This document shows positions 41,235 to 49,130 of a stretch of DNA of 64,000 nucleotides, in pieces (the stretch's first letter is position 1; the number at the start of each line of letters is the position of its first letter). Origin of the DNA: Butyrivibrio sp. CB08 (GTDB lineage Bacteria > Bacillota > Clostridia > Lachnospirales > Lachnospiraceae). A program made the translations under genes and the position numbers. The stretch covers positions 558,001-622,000 of the forward strand of contig NZ_RAIR01000001.1 of NCBI RefSeq assembly GCF_003625485.1, read 5' to 3'. A model generated the notes under the pieces. The model was not told the origin of the DNA and searched no databases. It saw only the letters and a program-made list of their open reading frames with translations.

Positions 41235-42653
41235 TTATCTCGTTTCTAATGGGAATTTGAAATATCTGACTGCATTGTTGTAGGAGATATCTTTTACAAT
41301 CTCACCAAGTACAGGAAGCTCTTCCTCTGGGAACTCACCGTTGTCTACAAGACCACCAAGGTAGTTGCAGAGGATCCTTCTGAAGTAATCGTGTCTTGTA
41401 TATGAAGTGAAGCTTCTTGAATCTGTAAGCATTCCTACGAAGCCTGAGAGGTTACCAGACTCAGCAACTGACTCAAGCTGCTGCTCCATACCAAGCTTGG
41501 TATCATTGAACCACCAAGCGCTTCCCTGCTGGATCTTGGCAACAGTAGGAGCCTCGTTAAATGCATTGAGAGTTGTGTTGATGATCTTGTTATCGCTAGG
41601 GTTTAAGCTGTAAAGGATAGTCTTTGGAAGAGTTCCTTTTTTGTGGAGAGCATCAAGGAAATCTGCAAGCTCACCCATAGGATAGTAAGCACCGATAGTA
41701 TCGAAACCAGTATCTGGACCAAGCTTCTCATACATAGGAGTATTGTTGTCGCGCTTGCATCCAAAGTGAAGCTGCATAACCCAGTCTCTCTTAGTGATCT
41801 CTTCACCTTCAAAGAGCATGAATGCAGTCTCGTATTTAAGGCTCTCTTCATAAGAAACAGCTTCGCCGTTCATTGCCTTCTTAAAGATAGCCTCGATCTC
41901 GTCATCAGTAGCAGGGCGGTACATAACGTACTCAAGAGCGTGGTCTGTTACGTTACATCCCTTTTCTGCGAAGTAGTCAAGTCTTACTCTGAGAGCATCC
42001 TTAAGTGATGCAAAAGAGTCTATCTTAACTCCGCTTACTTCTGAAAGAGTCTTGATATAAGAAGCAAATTCAGGCTTTAAGATATTCTTGGCCTTGTCAG
42101 GTCTCCATGCAGGAAGAACCTTAACATCAAAAGAAGTATCAGCCTTGATCTTGTCATGCCACTCAAGCGTATCAATAGGATCATCTGTTGTGCAGATGAG
42201 AGTAACATTAGACATCTTGATGAGCTTTCTTACGCTCATGTCAGGAGACTGAAGAACCTTGTTGCAGTGGTCGTAAACTTCCTTGGCTGTTCTTGAATTA
42301 AGAATGCCATCGTATCCGAAATACTTGCGAAGCTCGAGATGTGCCCAGTGGTAAATTGGATTACCAACAGCCTTCTCAAGGCACTTAGCAAACATGAGGA
42401 ACTTCTCCTCGTCTGAAGCATCGCCAGTCATATACTTCTCATCTAAACCAAATGCGCGCATAAGACGCCATTTGTAGTGATCTCCCCCGAGCCACACCTG
42501 AGTAATAGTCTCAAAATGACGATCCTCAGCGATTTCCTTAGGGCTGATATGACAGTGGTAGTCAAGGATTGGCATGTTCTCTGAATAATCATGATATAAA
42601 ACCTTGGCAGCTTCTGTCTGGAGAAGGAAATCTCTGTCCATAAACTTTTTCAT
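41235..42653 (-). CDS. uxaC: Uronate isomerase (glucuronate/galacturonate isomerase)
   Basis: A 472-residue enzyme of the UxaC family in the amidohydrolase superfamily. It converts D-glucuronate to D-fructuronate and D-galacturonate to D-tagaturonate in the cytoplasm. The metal motif HxH is in LDYHCHISPKEI; WLGGDHYKWRLMRAFG, AWRPDKA and MLTDSRSFTSYTRHDYFRRILCNYLG are family hallmarks. Length is normal. I chose the ATG with GGAGGGT eight bases upstream, not the GTG five codons earlier. The -10/-35 pair and an operator lie upstream on the minus strand. uxaB and uxuAB-type reductases are not in the window. Confidence 0.96.
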   Translation of the reverse strand: MKKFMDRDFLLQTEAAKVLYHDYSENMPILDYHCHISPKEIAEDRHFETITQVWLGGDHYKWRLMRAFGLDEKYMTGDASDEEKFLMFAKCLEKAVGNPIYHWAHLELRKYFGYDGILNSRTAKEVYDHCNKVLQSPDMSVRKLIKMSNVTLICTTDDPIDTLEWHDKIKADTSFDVKVLPAWRPDKAKNILKPEFASYIKTLSEVSGVKIDSFASLKDALRVRLDYFAEKGCNVTDHALEYVMYRPATDDEIEAIFKKAMNGEAVSYEESLKYETAFMLFEGEEITKRDWVMQLHFGCKRDNNTPMYEKLGPDTGFDTIGAYYPMGELADFLDALHKKGTLPKTILYSLNPSDNKIINTTLNAFNEAPTVAKIQQGSAWWFNDTKLGMEQQLESVAESGNLSGFVGMLTDSRSFTSYTRHDYFRRILCNYLGGLVDNGEFPEEELPVLGEIVKDISYNNAVRYFKFPLETR

Positions 42654-42680
42654 TGCTATACCCTCCACATATTTTATTTC

Positions 42681-42696
42681 ATGAAAGCATTTTCAT
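42681..42696 (-). promoter_or_regulatory. LacI-type operator downstream of the uxaC start site
   Basis: ATGAAAGCATTTTCAT; read on the minus strand its core is TGAAAATGCTTTCA. It fits the shared consensus TGWAAAYGCTTWCA and lies 10-25 bases downstream of the expected uxaC mRNA start, which suits a roadblock repressor. Confidence 0.6.
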
Positions 42697-42712
42697 GTTT
42701 TTTTCAAACAGT

Positions 42713-42741
42713 ATTATACTAGAGCCCAGAGCCAAATACAA
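42713..42741 (-). promoter_or_regulatory. Promoter of uxaC
   Basis: On the minus strand TTGTAT (42741-42736) and TATAAT (42718-42713) are 17 bases apart. Confidence 0.75.
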
Positions 42742-42753
42742 TAGAAAAATTCG

Positions 42754-42782
42754 TTGACGTAGCACAACATTGAATATATGAT
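42754..42782 (+). promoter_or_regulatory. Promoter of uxaA
   Basis: TTGACG (42754-42759) and TATGAT (42777-42782), 17 bases apart. The start would be near 42789, inside the operator. Confidence 0.75.
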
Positions 42783-42787
42783 TTTAG

Positions 42788-42801
42788 TGTAAACGCTTAC
42801 A
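42788..42801 (+). promoter_or_regulatory. LacI/CRE-type operator at the uxaA start
   Basis: TGTAAACGCTTACA, arms TGTAA/TTACA around ACGC. It overlaps the predicted transcription start of uxaA. Catabolite control protein sites have a similar form, so dual control is possible. Confidence 0.7.
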
Positions 42802-42837
42802 GATGTTTTGAACATTTTTGAAAAAGAGGTAGGTTAT

Positions 42838-44340
42838 ATGAGCAGATTTTTACAAATTCATCCTGAAGACAATGTAGTTGTATGTCTTGAGGAGATTAAA
42901 AAAGGAGAGAGTATCGAGCTTTCAGATGGAAGACAGATCGTAGCTAGTGATGATATCCCTGCTGGACATAAGATAGCAATAAGGGATATCTCAAATGGCG
43001 GAAACATCGTTAAGTACGGATATGCAATCGGACATGCAACAGAGGATATTACCACTGGAAGATGGGTGCACACCCATGATATCAAGACTAATCTTGAAGG
43101 TATTCTTGATTACAAATACACTCCTGATACTGATGATATAGAAAAGAAAAAGTCCCAGATGGCCACTAGAAAGGGCGCATTCAAGGGATTTGTAAGGAAA
43201 AACGGAAAAGTTGGAATAAGAAATGAGATATGGATCATTCCAACAGTTGGCTGTGTAAATAACATAGCCACTGCTCTTGCAAAAGAAGCCAACTCTTATA
43301 TCAAAGGTAATATAGATGAAGTAGTTGCTTTTACACATAACTACGGGTGTTCCCAGACTGGTGATGATCAGGAACACACAAGAACTATCCTTGCTGATCT
43401 TATCAATCACCCAAATGCGGGCGGAGTTTTGGTCCTTGGACTTGGCTGCGAGAACAGCAATATAGATGTACTTATGCCTTATATCGGGGAGTATGATAAG
43501 GAGAGAGTTAAGTTCCTGGTATGCCAGAAATCAGATGATGAGATGGAAGATGGTCTTAATCTTCTTAAGGAAATAATTGAGGCTGCTTCAAAGGATGAGA
43601 GAGAAGATGCGGATCTTTCAAAGCTGGTTATCGGACTTAAGTGCGGAGGAAGCGACGGATTTTCAGGTATCACAGCAAATCCTCTTGTCGGAAGGATATC
43701 TGACAGGATAATTGAGTACGGCGGAACATCCATACTTACTGAAGTTCCTGAGATGTTCGGAGCTGAGACTATCCTTATGAACAGATGTAAGGATGAAAAG
43801 ACCTTTAACGATACTGTGAATATGATCAATGGATTTAAGGAATATTTCACCAGACAGGGTGAGCCTATTTATGAGAATCCTTCACCTGGAAACAAGGCTG
43901 GTGGAATTACTACTCTTGAAGATAAATCTCTTGGATGTACACAGAAATCCGGTGATTATCCTGTTATGAACGTAATGGAGTATGGCGACAGGACAGATGT
44001 TACTGGACTCAATCTCCTTTGTGCGCCAGGTAATGACCTTTGTGCAGCTACAGCTCTTGCAAGTGCAGGAGCCCAGATAGTCCTCTTTACAACAGGACGA
44101 GGCACACCTTTTGCATGTCCTGTTCCAACTATGAAGATTGCAAGTAACAACACTATCGCATCAAAAAAGTCTAACTGGATCGATTACAGTGCCGGACAGA
44201 TACTGGACGGAAGGACTTTTGAAGAGCTTACAGACGAACTTTTTGAAAAAATTGTAAGGACAGCTTCAGGAGAGAAGCTTAAGAGCGAAATTGCAGGCTT
44301 CCATGACATGGCGATATGGAAGAGGGGTGTAACATTATAA
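42838..44340 (+). CDS. uxaA: Altronate dehydratase
   Basis: A 500-residue fused UxaA enzyme: an N-terminal SAF domain (about residues 1-95) and the dehydratase body. It removes water from D-altronate to give 2-keto-3-deoxygluconate in the galacturonate pathway. Motifs include VGIRNEIWIIPTVGCVNN, FTHNYGCSQTGDD, LGLGCENSN, GLKCGGSDGFSGITANPLVG and the late FTTGRGTPFACPVPTMKI, with the cysteines that bind iron. ATG 42838 was chosen (AAGAGGTAGGTT upstream); an in-frame TTG at 42808 would overlap the operator. It is divergent from uxaC and followed by its own terminator. Confidence 0.95.
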   Translation: MSRFLQIHPEDNVVVCLEEIKKGESIELSDGRQIVASDDIPAGHKIAIRDISNGGNIVKYGYAIGHATEDITTGRWVHTHDIKTNLEGILDYKYTPDTDDIEKKKSQMATRKGAFKGFVRKNGKVGIRNEIWIIPTVGCVNNIATALAKEANSYIKGNIDEVVAFTHNYGCSQTGDDQEHTRTILADLINHPNAGGVLVLGLGCENSNIDVLMPYIGEYDKERVKFLVCQKSDDEMEDGLNLLKEIIEAASKDEREDADLSKLVIGLKCGGSDGFSGITANPLVGRISDRIIEYGGTSILTEVPEMFGAETILMNRCKDEKTFNDTVNMINGFKEYFTRQGEPIYENPSPGNKAGGITTLEDKSLGCTQKSGDYPVMNVMEYGDRTDVTGLNLLCAPGNDLCAATALASAGAQIVLFTTGRGTPFACPVPTMKIASNNTIASKKSNWIDYSAGQILDGRTFEELTDELFEKIVRTASGEKLKSEIAGFHDMAIWKRGVTL

Positions 44341-44389
44341 AACTGCCCATGACATATCTTACATAAGAAAACAACCCTGTTATGCATTA

Positions 44390-44437
44390 TGACCAACGGA
44401 TACATATCAAAATATGGTGTCTGTTGGTCATTTTTTT
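44390..44437 (+). terminator. Terminator after uxaA
   Basis: TGACCAAC (44390-44397) with GTTGGTCA (44423-44430), extended inside by wobble pairs, then TTTTTTT. The 336-bp spacer to the next gene also contains a GAAATGCC/GGCATTTC hairpin around 44507-44530, a promoter and an operator, and no gene. Confidence 0.85.
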
Positions 44438-44576
44438 ATAAAACAAGGTCGATTTTTTTAAAATGACAAAATTTTATTGTAAATTTTAGATATGTAAGAG
44501 CTTTCGGAAATGCCTTAAAAAGGGCATTTCACAGAAAAAGTGCCCAAGTTTGTTACAAATCCTACAAAATTGCTAC

Positions 44577-44605
44577 TTGCAAAGGATTATCAGACATGTT
44601 ACAGT
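44577..44605 (+). promoter_or_regulatory. Promoter of the sugar importer operon
   Basis: TTGCAA (44577-44582) and TACAGT (44600-44605), 17 bases apart, followed about 16 bases later by the operator. Confidence 0.6.
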
Positions 44606-44620
44606 ACATACACAAGTAAG

Positions 44621-44634
44621 TGAAAACGCTTACA
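44621..44634 (+). promoter_or_regulatory. LacI/CRE-type operator before the importer operon
   Basis: TGAAAACGCTTACA, differing from the uxaA site at one base. It is also part of GTAAG-N8-CTTAC (44616-44633). Located just downstream of the predicted mRNA start. Confidence 0.68.
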
Positions 44635-44676
44635 TTTTTTCTTTCAAAACTAATTCTAGGGAGGAAACGAATTACA

Positions 44677-46335
44677 ATGAAAAAGAAAGTCTTATCATTA
44701 CTTCTTGCGACAGCAATGGTAGCTTCTCTTGCAGCTTGCGGATCAGCAGCTCCAGAGAGCACAGACACTCAGTCATCTGACACATCAGCTCAGTCAGGTG
44801 ATGCAGCTGCTACAGATACAGCAGACTCTGCAGCAGAGGACTATGAGCTCACAGACCTCTACATCACAGTAGACGGAACACTTACAGCTAACGTTGATAA
44901 CGGACAGGACGCTTTCATCGAGCAGTGGGAGCAGGCTGTATCAGAGAAGATTGGTCATCCAATCACTCTTCACATCAACCAGCCTGAGCACTCAGGTTAC
45001 AAGGACAATGTAGCTCAGCTCCTTACAACAGGACAGCCTGGTGACGGACAGTATCCAGATGCTCTTATCATGAGCGCTACAATGTTCAAGCAGTACCAGA
45101 CAACAGGAATTCTTTGGAACATGGCTGATGCATATGCTAATGCAGAGTTCCAGTCAAGAGTTACACTTCCTTCAATCAACGAGAACATGAAGACAGCAAG
45201 CGGTGAGCTTTATGCATTTGCTCCTACATATGGTAACGGATGTGTTACTTATGTTAAGCAGTCATGGCTTGATGCAGCTGGACTTAAGATCGACGATATC
45301 AAGACATTTGATGACTACTACAACATGCTTAAGGCATTTACTAAGGATGGACAGACAGGTGTTATCGCAGCAGGCTTTGGTAAGCTTGACGAGGCTCCTT
45401 ACATCAACTACATGCCAGAGTTCTGGCAGGGCGCTTACCCAGCTATCTACAAGAATGGCGATCAGTGGGTAGACGGTTTCCAGGAGCAGGCTACAATCGA
45501 TGCTCTTAACAGACTTGCTCAGGGTTATGCTGATGGCGTAATCGATAAGGATACAGAGGAAGCTACAACTAAGGTTGCTCGTGAGAAATGGTTCTCAAAC
45601 GACCAGACAACTTCTGAAGGTGTATTCACATACTGGGCTGGAACATGGCTTAGAACACTTACAGATAACCTTGACAAGAACGATGTAGACGCTGATCTTG
45701 GCGATGACAGACTCGTTCAGCTTGCTCCTATCAAGGAGATCAAGGATACATGGGGCGGATACCTTAACCGTGAGGCTCCTGTATGGGTAATCACAGATGA
45801 TGGTGATGGAAACGACGCTCGTGAGCAGGCTATCTTCGATGCACTTATCGAGACAATGCTTGACGGTGACAAGGTTCAGACACTTTGGACATATGGTGCT
45901 GAGGACGTTCACTGGTCAACACACGCTGAGTCATTCACAACAAACCCAGACGATCCTGACAAGAAGAAGGATTACGAGTACGCAGAGGGTGAGTTCCACC
46001 TTAAGCAGTCTCCTAACGATCCTAACGCTGTATGGAAGAAGAACCACCTTGATCCAGTACTTGTTATTGCACCTCTTACAAACGGATTCATTGATAATGA
46101 TCCTCTTGTAACAGCTGGTAACAAGTTCTTCACAGAGAACTGTGTAGATGCACCTCAGTCTCCTTCATCAGAGACACTTACAGAGGTTGAGGCAGATCTT
46201 GCTACAGATAAGACAACATACCTCAACAACGTTGTAGCTGGTAAGATGACAGCAGAAGATGCTATCGCTGACTACCAGTCAAAGTGGGGCGATACAATCA
46301 ACACAATCCTCGAGGAGCTTAACAGCGCTGAGTAA
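44677..46335 (+). CDS. Sugar-binding lipoprotein of ABC importer (LplA/YtcQ type)
   Basis: A 552-residue extracellular solute-binding lipoprotein. Signal peptide MKKKVLSLLLATAMVASLAAC with the lipobox LAAC (Cys 21), then a low-complexity Ser/Thr/Ala/Asp linker (about 22-55), then a family-1 binding domain typical for the large LplA/YtcQ class that serves oligosaccharides of pectin origin. Codon use shows very high expression (nearly only preferred codons). ATG 44677 follows AGGGAGGAAACG; a start at 44620 would overlap the operator. The two permease genes follow after a stable hairpin. Ligand probably an oligogalacturonide or similar, inferred from neighbours. Confidence 0.9.
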   Translation: MKKKVLSLLLATAMVASLAACGSAAPESTDTQSSDTSAQSGDAAATDTADSAAEDYELTDLYITVDGTLTANVDNGQDAFIEQWEQAVSEKIGHPITLHINQPEHSGYKDNVAQLLTTGQPGDGQYPDALIMSATMFKQYQTTGILWNMADAYANAEFQSRVTLPSINENMKTASGELYAFAPTYGNGCVTYVKQSWLDAAGLKIDDIKTFDDYYNMLKAFTKDGQTGVIAAGFGKLDEAPYINYMPEFWQGAYPAIYKNGDQWVDGFQEQATIDALNRLAQGYADGVIDKDTEEATTKVAREKWFSNDQTTSEGVFTYWAGTWLRTLTDNLDKNDVDADLGDDRLVQLAPIKEIKDTWGGYLNREAPVWVITDDGDGNDAREQAIFDALIETMLDGDKVQTLWTYGAEDVHWSTHAESFTTNPDDPDKKKDYEYAEGEFHLKQSPNDPNAVWKKNHLDPVLVIAPLTNGFIDNDPLVTAGNKFFTENCVDAPQSPSSETLTEVEADLATDKTTYLNNVVAGKMTAEDAIADYQSKWGDTINTILEELNSAE

Positions 46336-46378
46336 TTTTTGACTCTTTGTTTTTTCTTAAAAATATCTAACAACTATG

Positions 46379-46402
46379 TGGGCACCGCTTAGGCGGTGCC
46401 CA
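46379..46402 (+). other. Stable intercistronic hairpin between binding protein and permeases
   Basis: A perfect 10-bp GC-rich stem TGGGCACCGC (46379-46388) with GCGGTGCCCA (46393-46402), loop TTAG, without a T run. Such hairpins protect the upstream message end and explain more binding protein than permease. Confidence 0.7.
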
Positions 46403-46488
46403 TGTAGAACTAAAAACAATTTCTTTTTTTCATTTACGATCAACAAACAAAATCCAAGTTATATTTTTTAAATGAATGGGGCAAGAGA

Positions 46489-47439
46489 ATGAGCAAAACA
46501 AAAAAGGTTACGTCCACAGGACAGACTCTGAATAAGAAACCACTTGGAATGCGCATCTGGAATCACAGAGGCTTCTATCTGATGTTTCTTCCTGTATTTA
46601 TCTATGTGCTGATAGTATACTATTGGCCTATGCTGGGTGTCAGATATGCTTTCTACGACTACACCTTAAAGAAAATCGAATTTGTTGGCCTTAAGCACTT
46701 CACCAAGATGTTCTCAGATGCAGACTTCTGGAAGGCCTTTACTAATACATTGGAGCTGTCTATCATCAAGCTCCTTATTACAACCGGTACTGCTGTTATT
46801 GTTTCAGTATTTATCAATGAGATGGCAAACCTCTTTGCCAAGAAGGTACTGCAGACAGTTATTTACCTTCCACACTTCATGTCATGGACTGTTACAGCAG
46901 CTATCTTTACACTTTTCCTTTCAACATCTTCAACTGGTTTCGTCAACGAGACTTTAAAGAACTGGGGACTTATCAAAGAGAGCATTGATTTCATGCATGA
47001 AACCAGCTTGTGGCGACATGTTTACTACCTGGTAAACATCTGGAAGGAAACTGGTTGGGGTACTGTAATCTTCCTTGCAACACTTTCTGGTATCAACCCT
47101 GAGCTCTACGAGGCTGCTGATATCGATGGTGCGACAAGACTTCAGAAGATCTGGTATGTGACAGTTCCTGAACTCCTTAACACAATCATCATCGTGCTGA
47201 TCCTTAACCTTGCTAAGGTTCTTAACCTTTTCGAGTCAGTATTCGTTATGTACAACAACCGAGTATTTGATGTTTCAGACGTTATTTCAACTTACATCTA
47301 TCGTAAGACCTTCATGACAGCTATTCCAAACTATGGTTATTCAACTGCAGTTGGTCTTTTCAAATCAGTAGTAGGCTGCGCACTTGTTCTTATCTGCAAC
47401 AGAGCTAGTAAGAGAGTTCGCGGACGTGGAATCATTTAA
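46489..47439 (+). CDS. Sugar ABC transporter permease, LplB type
   Basis: A 316-residue inner-membrane permease with six membrane segments and the EAA loop PELYEAADIDGATRLQKIWYVTVPE. It is the LplB/YteP-type subunit that pairs with the next gene and the large binding lipoprotein. The ATPase is not in the locus; a shared MsmX-type ATPase is expected. ATG 46489 follows GGGGCAAGAGA. The second permease starts 12 bases after its stop. Confidence 0.93.
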   Translation: MSKTKKVTSTGQTLNKKPLGMRIWNHRGFYLMFLPVFIYVLIVYYWPMLGVRYAFYDYTLKKIEFVGLKHFTKMFSDADFWKAFTNTLELSIIKLLITTGTAVIVSVFINEMANLFAKKVLQTVIYLPHFMSWTVTAAIFTLFLSTSSTGFVNETLKNWGLIKESIDFMHETSLWRHVYYLVNIWKETGWGTVIFLATLSGINPELYEAADIDGATRLQKIWYVTVPELLNTIIIVLILNLAKVLNLFESVFVMYNNRVFDVSDVISTYIYRKTFMTAIPNYGYSTAVGLFKSVVGCALVLICNRASKRVRGRGII

Positions 47440-47450
47440 GGAGGCTTACG

Positions 47451-48317
47451 ATGGCAAAAAGAGTAGAATTTGCTGCAGGTCGAAAGAAAAAGACCGACGC
47501 ATTTGACATAGTTAATTACATAGTATTTATTTTGCTTGGACTTATAGTCCTTATCCCAATCTGGAAGGTAGTAGTTGATTCTTTTAACGCAGTTGGTGTG
47601 TACAAGTTCCAGTTGTTCCCTAATCAGCCAACCCTGGATGGATATCGTACTATCATCCATACATCCAAGCTTTATCATCCATTTGTAAACTCTGTTGTTA
47701 CAACAATCCTTGGAACACTCCTTGGTCTTGTAATGAGTACACTTGGTGGTTATGTTCTTTCACAGTATGAGATGCCAGGAAGAACAGCAATGGCTTACTT
47801 CCTTCTTTTCACCATGATCTTCTCAGGTGGTATGATCCCTGAGTACCTGGTTATGAAACAGCTTGGTCTTGTTAATAAGATGTGGATCCTGGTTGTTAAA
47901 CATGGTATGAACGTTTACAACCTGGTACTGATGCGAAACTTCTTTGAAGGTATTCCTGGATCGCTTTTTGAAGCGGCCAAGATCGATGGATGTTCTCCTA
48001 TGGGAATCTTCTTCAGGATCGTGCTTCCTCTTTCAAAGGCAGCTCTTGCATCAATCGGACTTATGTTTGCTGTAACTGTATGGAACGATTATTCAACAGT
48101 TCAGATCTACATCACAAATCGTGATCAGGTTAACTTCCAGTATATCCTGAGAGTTATGGTCATGGATGGCGATACGCCGACAACAGCTTATAAGGTTTCT
48201 CAGAGTACTCTGTACTACTCAGCGATCGTATGCGCTATACTTCCTTTCATGCTTCTGTATCCATTCCTTCAGAAGTACTTTGTAAAGGGTGTTAACGTAG
48301 GTGCTGTAAAAGAGTAA
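47451..48317 (+). CDS. Carbohydrate ABC transporter permease, LplC/YtcP type
   Basis: A 288-residue permease with six membrane segments and the EAA loop GSLFEAAKIDGCSPMGIFFRIVLP. It pairs with the LplB-type subunit. The C-terminal QKYFVKGVNVGAVKE is typical for the family. ATG 47451 follows AAGGAGGCTTACG. A terminator-like hairpin follows. Confidence 0.94.
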   Translation: MAKRVEFAAGRKKKTDAFDIVNYIVFILLGLIVLIPIWKVVVDSFNAVGVYKFQLFPNQPTLDGYRTIIHTSKLYHPFVNSVVTTILGTLLGLVMSTLGGYVLSQYEMPGRTAMAYFLLFTMIFSGGMIPEYLVMKQLGLVNKMWILVVKHGMNVYNLVLMRNFFEGIPGSLFEAAKIDGCSPMGIFFRIVLPLSKAALASIGLMFAVTVWNDYSTVQIYITNRDQVNFQYILRVMVMDGDTPTTAYKVSQSTLYYSAIVCAILPFMLLYPFLQKYFVKGVNVGAVKE

Positions 48318-48343
48318 CCTGCTATATTTACAAATTGTAGAAT

Positions 48344-48383
48344 ACGCCGTTCAGGTTAATGTTTGACTTGAACGGCGTTTTTT
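48344..48383 (+). terminator. Terminator or attenuator before the acetylesterase gene
   Basis: ACGCCGTTCA (48344-48353) with TGAACGGCGT (48369-48378), 15-base loop, then six T. The ribosome site AGGAGAG of the next gene begins right after the T run, leaving no room for a separate promoter, so the downstream genes depend on read-through or on a promoter within the hairpin region. Confidence 0.75.
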
Positions 48384-48396
48384 AGGAGAGTTTATC

Positions 48397-49119
48397 ATGA
48401 GGCATATATTCTGGGCAGGAGATTCAACTGTAGCAACCAACAAGTATTCAACATATCCGCAGACTGGCATAGGTCAGGCTTTTGACAGATACACAAAAGC
48501 GGATGTGGTTGTTGTAAACCATGCTGTTAATGGCAGGAGTACAAAGAGCTTTATTGATGAGAGCAGACTGGCTACTATTTACAATGACATTACTAAAGGG
48601 GATTATCTCTTTATCCAGTTTGGTCACAACGACGAAAAGAAGCAGGACCCATCCAGATATACTGAACCTCACGGAGAGTTTATTGAAAACCTTGGTAAGT
48701 TTGTGAACGTTGCCAGAAATAAGAATGCTTATCCGGTTTTTATTACCTCTGTTGAGCGAAGGCTCTTTTATGAAGATGGTAAGCTTAAGGAATCTGAGCA
48801 TACCGAGTATGTTAAGGGTATGAAAGAGGCAGGGGAAAAGTTTGACGTGCCTGTGGTAGATCTTTTTACCGAGAGCCGGGACTTCCTTGAAAAAACAGGA
48901 GATGAGGCCTCTAAGAAATACTACATGAATCTTGAAAAGGGAGAGGCCAGCTGGGCTCCTGAAGGCAAGACAGATAACTCCCATCTTAAGTATGAAGGAG
49001 CAATGCTCTATGCGGGGATGATCGCCAGAGCCATCACAAAGCTTGGAGACCCATATAAGAGCCTTATTGCAGATGACGTTTTACTTTCGCAATCTATGGA
49101 TATAGAAACTAATGGTTAA
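48397..49119 (+). CDS. Rhamnogalacturonan acetylesterase-like SGNH hydrolase
   Basis: A 240-residue SGNH/GDSL esterase, CE12-like. Block I is AGDSTVAT with the nucleophile Ser10, block III is FGHNDEKK (Asn), and block V is DNSHLKYEGA with the Asp-x-x-His pair. These enzymes remove acetyl groups from galacturonate residues in rhamnogalacturonan. There is no signal peptide, so it deacetylates imported oligomers. ATG 48397 follows TAGGAGAGTTTATC. It is followed after 11 bases by a GH43 gene in a probable operon. Confidence 0.9.
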   Translation: MRHIFWAGDSTVATNKYSTYPQTGIGQAFDRYTKADVVVVNHAVNGRSTKSFIDESRLATIYNDITKGDYLFIQFGHNDEKKQDPSRYTEPHGEFIENLGKFVNVARNKNAYPVFITSVERRLFYEDGKLKESEHTEYVKGMKEAGEKFDVPVVDLFTESRDFLEKTGDEASKKYYMNLEKGEASWAPEGKTDNSHLKYEGAMLYAGMIARAITKLGDPYKSLIADDVLLSQSMDIETNG

Positions 49120-49130
49120 GGTGGTGCGTG

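Noticed and set aside
44616..44633. Pure CcpA catabolite site
   Set aside because: The match to the CRE form is partial, and the same 14-mer recurs at three promoters of a locus that has its own LacI-type gene; kept as a LacI-type operator with CcpA as a possible second binder.
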